Shown: one piece after another, positions 6,057 through 10,762 of the stretch
Numbering within the stretch: position 1 is the stretch's first letter
How the letters are laid out: every line of letters starts with the position of its first letter
NCBI GenBank assembly: GCA_002686195.1
Contig: NZAS01000018.1
Location: forward strand, 1 to 10,762
Direction of reading: 5' to 3'
From: Candidatus Pacearchaeota archaeon
Lineage (GTDB): Archaea > Nanoarchaeota > Nanoarchaeia > Pacearchaeales > GW2011-AR1
DNA: 10,762 nt
Notes under the pieces: generated by a model
Told to the model about the DNA's origin: nothing
What the model saw: only the letters and a program-made list of their open reading frames with translations
Database searches by the model: none
Program-made: the position numbers and the translations under genes

Positions 6057-6285
6057 TTTAGACAAGCAAAAAAAAGTTCTCAATAAGATTATTGGGAACA
6101 AGAGTAAGGTTCAAGTGTACGATAGGACTACTAAGTCTTCAAAGATGATCCCGAGAGGTAATTCTAGTATAAAATCTGCCAACAATTCTAGTGGAACATC
6201 CAGGAATAGTGCTTCGTTTGCTCAAAGGCAAAAAAGGAACACAGGAGGCTGTGGTGGCTGCAGTAGAAAGCGTAAAGGTGGATAA
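6049..6285 (+). CDS. Small basic protein with Gly-Cys C-terminal motif
   Basis: I do not recognise this 78-residue protein. It is strongly basic (many Lys and Arg) and Ser/Asn-rich, probably largely disordered. It ends in a compact Gly-Cys motif followed by basic residues (GGCGGCSRKRKGG). The CGGC pair could bind metal or form a disulfide, and the basic tail could touch nucleic acid. ATG 6049 overlaps the previous gene by eight bases and has AGGAG (6032-6036) 12 bases upstream. Codons 7-9 contain a run of eight A. Coupling to the HTH protein suggests a shared DNA-related task, but this is inference. Confidence 0.65.
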   Translation: MDNLDKQKKVLNKIIGNKSKVQVYDRTTKSSKMIPRGNSSIKSANNSSGTSRNSASFAQRQKRNTGGCGGCSRKRKGG

Positions 6286-6290
6286 ACATT

Positions 6291-7274
6291 GTGATGCAAC
6301 GTCAAAAGAAAAATCTACTTAACAGTGCATCTAGTTTTTGTGATTTTTATCCATTAATAAATGTTAATCCAGTGGCTATTGAGAAGTATTTGGCGTCGTT
6401 TTCTAATTTCTCTGAGTCGGTCGCAATACCGCTTTTTCTAAGCGAGTTTATTTTAATGCTAGAGACTGGAGTTCATTCTTCGAGTTCTAAGATTGTTGGA
6501 GTAAGTTTAGACTTACACAGAAAATCTCTTCCTTCTTATCCTATATCTGTCATTATTGACAAATCTTCGCTGTCAGAGTTTGCGTTAGAGGAAAATGGAC
6601 CGTTCTTGGTGTTGTCTGAAAGCATTTCTATAGAAGATGTTTTAATCAAAAATATTGTTGTATTTGACCACAAGATCTTAAGTTGTGTTAATAGAAAAAT
6701 TGAGTCATGTGGGTATAATTTTGATATCGGTGTAGATAATTTTGATAAATTTATAAAAAGCAGTAGTATAAAAACGGAATATTTAGTTAATATTCCCAGT
6801 TTAAATATTAAAGAAACAATAATGTCTTCAAGTAGAGAAAAAGCGCTTAGAACGGCACTTACAACTTCGTGGAAGAACAATGAAAATAGAAAGTTTTACA
6901 AGAGAAGACCATCTGAATATTCCCCATTTACGTATATGCAAAATGGAGACGTATTTCTTGATGTAGTTACCGAAAATAGTGTAGAAAAGACAGCAGATGC
7001 AAGTGCGGGCGCTGGACCAGATACGAGCTGGACGGAAGGTGAGCCATTATCTATAAAAAGAGATGATTATGGAAGGGGTTTTAGGGATTTGCCTACAACT
7101 TCTTGGTTAGGCAGACGGGTTAGGTTTAGATCTATTAATGAGAGCGCTGTAGATAACGATGGAGTAATTATTTACGATAAAAATAATATAATAAAAGTTA
7201 AAAAATCAAATGGAGCCATAGTCAATCTCAAGAAGAACGATCCTCATTTATTCTTTACTATTGACTTAATATAG
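6291..7274 (+). CDS. Unrecognised 327-residue protein with small-barrel-like C-terminus
   Basis: I do not recognise this protein. GTG 6291 is followed at once by ATG 6294, and either could be the start; AAAGGTGG (6274-6281) lies upstream in the end of the previous gene. The N-terminal two thirds mix hydrophobic helices and strands (IPLFLSEFILMLE, ISVIIDKSSL, IVVFDHKIL). Residues about 180-225 are basic and polar (SREKALRTALTT, then KFYKRRPSEYSPF), and about 235-250 form a flexible Ala/Gly/Ser stretch. The last 56 residues (272-327) alternate short strands and turns (LGRRVRFRSI, DGVIIYD, IIKVKKSNGAIVNL), like an SH3/KOW-type small beta barrel. There is no signal peptide and no clear membrane helix. 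It lies before the giant structural-type gene and may be a virion or assembly protein; nothing proves that. Confidence 0.7.
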   Translation: MMQRQKKNLLNSASSFCDFYPLINVNPVAIEKYLASFSNFSESVAIPLFLSEFILMLETGVHSSSSKIVGVSLDLHRKSLPSYPISVIIDKSSLSEFALEENGPFLVLSESISIEDVLIKNIVVFDHKILSCVNRKIESCGYNFDIGVDNFDKFIKSSSIKTEYLVNIPSLNIKETIMSSSREKALRTALTTSWKNNENRKFYKRRPSEYSPFTYMQNGDVFLDVVTENSVEKTADASAGAGPDTSWTEGEPLSIKRDDYGRGFRDLPTTSWLGRRVRFRSINESAVDNDGVIIYDKNNIIKVKKSNGAIVNLKKNDPHLFFTIDLI

Positions 7275-7340
7275 CCTTCTAGTGGGGTTTTAAATCACAA
7301 AAATGTTAGTTTGTTTTTCCAAAATATATGGAGTAATATC
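7275..7340 (+). other. Longest intergenic gap (66 bases), no clear terminator or promoter
   Basis: This is the only gap of note between genes. The giant-gene frame is open across it (22 codons, no stop), but it lacks an upstream ATG. CCTTCTAGTGGGGTTTT makes no convincing hairpin. TAATAT at 7267-7272, just upstream, could be a -10 element but has no matching -35. The gap contains the GGAG ribosome-binding site of the next gene. Confidence 0.6.
7330..7333 (+). promoter_or_regulatory. Shine-Dalgarno GGAG for the giant structural-type gene
   Basis: GGAG is seven bases before ATG 7341, an ideal spacing. It fixes the start of the long frame and argues against reading from the preceding gene through its TAG stop. 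Confidence 0.7.
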
Positions 7341-10300
7341 ATGGTAGACTTGGGTCTCGGCAATGGTGGAGATAAAGATATTGGCTCTGGTGATGAATTT
7401 AGTACCAGCTCTGGTTCAGGTGATGGCAAAGGTTCAGGTGATGGCTCAGGCGGCGGTGACGGCGGTGGCTTTGGCACTAGCTCTGGTGGTTCTGGTGATG
7501 GCAAAGGTTCTGGTGATGGCAAAGGTTCTGGTGATGGCAAAGGTTCTGGTGATGGCAAAGGTTCTGGTGATGATACCATCAAGCCGACGTCAAAATTGGT
7601 AGATTCTTTAGGGTCAAGCTCACAAAAAACAGAAACAGGTATTCCTCCAAAAGCAACGACCGCAGAGACTAAGTTAGACAAGTCTTCAACGTCTGCAGCA
7701 CTCACAGAAGATGGTATTGTTTTTTCTGAAGACCAAGAAAAAAAAAGTCAAAATAGAAGAACATTACAGTCAGTAGACAATGACACAAAAGCTATAGGAA
7801 ATTACAATGTTTCCTCTCTTACGTATTTGGATTTAGTTTTGGTTCACCATGGGTTCACGGGTCAACCCACTTTTGTTGAGTCTTTTATTTCTAAGCCAGG
7901 ACTTGGGTACACTCCAACCGTAAGGGTATCTAGTGGGTTACAAAATGATATTGATTATTTAGTTCTTGATATGCTTCCATTTGCAACTACACCTGGATCT
8001 TCTGTAGATGAGGTAAGACCAAAGTTTGGAGGTAATTATTCTCTTGATCCTAAAAGTCCTTTTGTTGTTAAGGTTCCATTGAATTTTAATGTAAATTTTG
8101 ATGAAGATTCACTATATCAGTATTTTTCATATACCCCAAAATCTAATAATTTAAGAATAAATTGGAATCAACTCACAAGTAAGGGTATATCTGACTTTAA
8201 CTTAAAACTTAATTTTATAGATAAGACATCTGATGATGGAGATGCGCGTGTTCCTGTTGGTGTAATTAATGTTAGGTCAACAGATATTGTATCTAGTTAT
8301 GATTTTCAGTCGTTATCAGTTGGAGTTCAAAAGTCTGGAGATGAAAAGGATCATAAGATAGTTGCTAGAGAGCCAGAGAGATATGATTTCGTTCCATATT
8401 TAAATGTATTAAATCAGCAGGTTACTTTTGACGACGATTCTGCATCTTTCGACAAGAAATTTACATTAAAATTAAGTAGAAATCTTGAAGATACTTCGAT
8501 GACTAACGGAAGTTATTTCACAAGATTAGACATAGATCATTCACTTAAATTTGATAACGAAGCAATAATTGAAATTGAGGATAAGCCTGAGGTTTTATCT
8601 ATAAGGAGACCAATTTCTTCTAAAGAGGGAACTCTTAATTATTATACGAGATCCTTATACGATGGTTATGTTTTTGCGAATGATTCATTGATATTCTTTG
8701 ATAATATAATGGATCGTAGACTTTCTCATAATATTTCATCTAAATCATCCACAAAAGACGGATACACCATCTGCACTTTGGATGATAATTTATCAATTTT
8801 TGGAAACATCGGGAGTGACGTTAATGTAACTGAGGAAACTAGTGATGTTAATGATATTGAATTTAGAAGAGAGTACACTTCAGATGAATTAACTAATGAG
8901 ATTGAAAGAAAGGATTTAAAAGCAAATTATTTTTTATACATCAATAAGGATAAGGCTTTTTCTTCTAATAGATTAAATCCAATATTCAACATAAATATAA
9001 ATAGAAAAGTTTCAGATAACGTAACATGTAGTCTTGGATACAAGCTTATTAAGGACGGATCGAAGACAAAAAACAATTTTGCCATAAAATTAATCGGATT
9101 AACTCGAATTGGAGAAATTAGTAACCCAAAGGTTTTTGCAAAAGAGCTTTCTATTGAGTGGGACGAATCAAATAATTTTCCATATGGAAAGTATACTACG
9201 TATGGATCTGGTGCAGGAAGCGAAGGAGATGGGTATCCTTTGAGGTGCTTGTGTATTAAGGATCTGTTTGAAATTATTAAGTCCAATTTAAATGGAGCTG
9301 TAAACAAGACAAATCCAACCGGAAGCGTGGATGATGATTTTTCTGGATTATTCCCAATCATATCTGACTTGTACCCAGATAGATATCCTGACAGTAATGA
9401 TCCTATAGTTGATTTTTCAGTAACAAAAGAATATTCTGGTCATTATCTTTTGCCTTTATCTAGATTGTGGTTTGGTAATAATTCCGGAAATAATTACGAA
9501 GCAACATCAGAGAGAAATATTATAACGGTTTCAAATTTTGGTTCAGAAAAAAGGTCAGAGAACATTTACTGTAGAGGATTAGAAAAGACAATCAGTTTAG
9601 AAAAGTTTACAATAATGGCTCCTTTAGCTAGAAAACTTGGAGTGCCAGGTGTTAGGTCTAGTATAAAAGATTATGAAGGTCATTTCTATGGTGGGGATTT
9701 TAATCAATTATCTGCTGGTGGAGCTAGTGATAGCAGATTTTACAAATGGAATACAGTAAAGGATGCAATAGATGTTCTAAGGGAAGGCAGTCAGTTCGGA
9801 AAGGTTACAAAATCTCTGAGCAAGCTAGAATATGATAATATGTATGGAAGAAAGTGTCCTACTGCTAATTTTAGTAGAGGAACTAAGAGGGAACTTATTG
9901 GACTTGCGAGCATTGGTGTCCCTTTGTATTTTTACGATGATTCTGAGTGGGTAGATGGGGACAGTAGTTGGAGTAAAATACCCAGTTATGTAATGAGTAA
10001 TATGTTTGTAGGTTCAGCGTCAGATCCTGCTAATTTTAGCAAATACTACCAAAATGCATTTAGCTCAACCGTAAATGACAATAATGTTGGAAAGAAAATC
10101 CATTTAGCATATTCGGATACATACGCATTTGATGCTCCAGGAAGTTCTGATGAAGATTATGGTCTTGCATACGCCTCGTGGTCGACAAAAGACAACGTTG
10201 TTGACTGGATGGAGGATGTATATCCTTATGGGTTTGAAGATGCTGGTGGTAGGTGGTGGATTACTTATTCTACATATGACAAAAGAGGACATGCCGTTGA

Positions 10301-10762
10301 TGAGAACCATTATGGAAAGAACACATCAGCGATGTTGGATCCATATATATTTGGATCAGACTACTCATTTCTTTTTGAGGGTGGAGAACCTGGAGATAGC
10401 AATTATGGTAGGAGGGTTAAATATAACAGGCTATTCGATAGGTCTTGTGAGAATGAAAAAATTCATCCAAATTATTCACATATATACAATTTAATAAATC
10501 ACCATCTTCAGGAATATTTTTTGAATAATGATTTTAACGAAAACATTGGAGTTAGATATAGATGGGGTTCTGTTTTTTATGGGCTTAAAAAAAATGGAAG
10601 AATAAAAGTTCACGGGAAAGGCGACATTAATTATTCAGTCTCGTTTTTGAGAGATCAATCAAGAGATGATCAAAAGCTATACATATATAGCAATCAAACC
10701 GACGAGAGAGAGATAGATCTAAATTTAAATTTAGTATTAAAAGAAATAAGGCAATTATTCGG
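7341..10762 (+). CDS. Giant repeat-bearing probable virion structural protein, 3'-truncated by window edge
   Basis: One uninterrupted frame of 1140 codons runs from ATG 7341 to the right edge without a stop, so the protein exceeds 1140 residues. Residues 1-78 are Gly/Ser/Asp/Lys-rich, including four exact GSGDGK units. A Ser/Thr-rich linker (about 80-145) follows, then a long body of alternating short strands and loops, rich in Asn, Asp, Ser and aromatic residues, with few Cys and no membrane segment. V251NFDEDS and V361TFDDDS may mark a weak internal repeat. Tyr/Trp-rich stretches occur late (for example GGRWWITYSTYDKRG near residue 970). I recognise no enzyme motif. Size, composition and place after assembly-type genes suggest a tail, baseplate or capsid-decoration component; that is inference. 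There is no signal peptide, so it is probably cytoplasmic until assembled. Confidence 0.85.
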   Translation, partial: MVDLGLGNGGDKDIGSGDEFSTSSGSGDGKGSGDGSGGGDGGGFGTSSGGSGDGKGSGDGKGSGDGKGSGDGKGSGDDTIKPTSKLVDSLGSSSQKTETGIPPKATTAETKLDKSSTSAALTEDGIVFSEDQEKKSQNRRTLQSVDNDTKAIGNYNVSSLTYLDLVLVHHGFTGQPTFVESFISKPGLGYTPTVRVSSGLQNDIDYLVLDMLPFATTPGSSVDEVRPKFGGNYSLDPKSPFVVKVPLNFNVNFDEDSLYQYFSYTPKSNNLRINWNQLTSKGISDFNLKLNFIDKTSDDGDARVPVGVINVRSTDIVSSYDFQSLSVGVQKSGDEKDHKIVAREPERYDFVPYLNVLNQQVTFDDDSASFDKKFTLKLSRNLEDTSMTNGSYFTRLDIDHSLKFDNEAIIEIEDKPEVLSIRRPISSKEGTLNYYTRSLYDGYVFANDSLIFFDNIMDRRLSHNISSKSSTKDGYTICTLDDNLSIFGNIGSDVNVTEETSDVNDIEFRREYTSDELTNEIERKDLKANYFLYINKDKAFSSNRLNPIFNININRKVSDNVTCSLGYKLIKDGSKTKNNFAIKLIGLTRIGEISNPKVFAKELSIEWDESNNFPYGKYTTYGSGAGSEGDGYPLRCLCIKDLFEIIKSNLNGAVNKTNPTGSVDDDFSGLFPIISDLYPDRYPDSNDPIVDFSVTKEYSGHYLLPLSRLWFGNNSGNNYEATSERNIITVSNFGSEKRSENIYCRGLEKTISLEKFTIMAPLARKLGVPGVRSSIKDYEGHFYGGDFNQLSAGGASDSRFYKWNTVKDAIDVLREGSQFGKVTKSLSKLEYDNMYGRKCPTANFSRGTKRELIGLASIGVPLYFYDDSEWVDGDSSWSKIPSYVMSNMFVGSASDPANFSKYYQNAFSSTVNDNNVGKKIHLAYSDTYAFDAPGSSDEDYGLAYASWSTKDNVVDWMEDVYPYGFEDAGGRWWITYSTYDKRGHAVDENHYGKNTSAMLDPYIFGSDYSFLFEGGEPGDSNYGRRVKYNRLFDRSCENEKIHPNYSHIYNLINHHLQEYFLNNDFNENIGVRYRWGSVFYGLKKNGRIKVHGKGDINYSVSFLRDQSRDDQKLYIYSNQTDEREIDLNLNLVLKEIRQLF
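7488..7573 (+). repeat. 18-bp tandem repeat, 4.7 copies, encoding GSGDGK
   Basis: Units GGTTCTGGTGATGGCAAA occupy 7488-7505, 7506-7523, 7524-7541 and 7542-7559 with no difference between them. A partial fifth unit follows to about 7572. Two older-looking relatives with TCA in place of TCT lie at 7413-7430 and 7431-7448. The unit length keeps the frame. Because the repeat is exact, other frames and the opposite strand also stay open here and give spurious reading frames. Confidence 0.93.

Noticed and set aside
7261..7295. TTGACT at 7261 as a -35 promoter element
   Set aside because: No -10-like hexamer at 16-18 bases downstream; the nearest AT-rich element is too far away, and the site is inside the end of the 6291 gene.
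7488..7573. GSGDGK repeats as an RTX or EF-hand type calcium-binding array
   Set aside because: The Asp spacing and missing hydrophobic positions do not fit GGxGxDxUx or DxDGxG loops; a flexible linker is the simpler reading.
7363..7602. MAKVLV repeat protein in another plus-strand frame
   Set aside because: Same repeat read out of frame; an exact 18-bp unit keeps any repeat frame open if one unit is open.
7295..7705. Pro-Glu-Leu-Pro-Ser repeat protein on the minus strand
   Set aside because: It is the antisense reading of the 18-bp GSGDGK repeat. The plus strand carries a 1140-codon frame with a good ribosome-binding site.
8927..9361. 144-codon minus-strand frame, also minus-strand frames at 6536-6880, 821-1051, 1262-1480 and 10104-10310
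   Set aside because: All lie opposite long plus-strand genes, show no family motif and no supporting ribosome-binding site, and the window is otherwise single-stranded in coding direction.
10129..10494. 121-codon plus-strand frame inside the giant gene
   Set aside because: Out-of-frame shadow: low-complexity Met/Ile/Leu composition and no domain pattern, while the main frame is open throughout.

Overview
The window is AT-rich, coded entirely on the + strand, and packed with genes that abut or overlap by a few bases. There is no rRNA, no tRNA that I can see, no insertion sequence and no CRISPR array. Small overlapping genes, phage-style replication and recombination functions, many unrecognised proteins and a very large repeat-bearing protein point to a large tailed dsDNA bacteriophage. 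The host cannot be read from the sequence. The window may be a complete contig whose left end fell in a tandem repeat.

Layout. (1) 1-741: the 3' part of a sigma-70 family factor resembling SigH. It is open to the left edge through a Thr-Asp hexanucleotide repeat. (2) 735-1979: a three-domain, DnaN-type sliding clamp whose start codon overlaps the sigma stop codon. (3) 2009-3007: a probable clamp-loader delta (HolA-like) subunit. (4) 3026-3988: an NAD-dependent sugar-nucleotide epimerase. (5) 3967-4497: a RuvC-like Holliday junction resolvase. (6) 4500-5108 and 5086-5409: two unrecognised proteins. (7) 5409-6056: a CxxC / helix-turn-helix / coiled-coil protein that could be a small terminase or another DNA-binding protein. 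(8) 6049-6285: a small basic protein. (9) 6291-7274: an unrecognised 327-residue protein. (10) 7341 to the right edge: an uninterrupted reading frame of 1140 codons with no stop, beginning with a Gly-Ser-Asp-Lys repeat tract and then a long region that looks like a structural (virion) protein.

How the parts may work together. Sigma factor, clamp and clamp-loader subunit in one overlapping run recalls clamp-activated late transcription in T4 (gp55 sigma, gp45 clamp, gp44/62 loader). Here, however, all three look bacterial in type. The resolvase would process branched replication intermediates before packaging. The right half appears to pass into packaging and structural genes. The epimerase lies between replication genes and probably serves glycan or nucleotide-sugar chemistry.

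No stretch over 300 bases lacks a gene. The longest gap is 66 bases (7275-7340). No convincing promoter or terminator was found inside the window, so transcription probably enters from the left.
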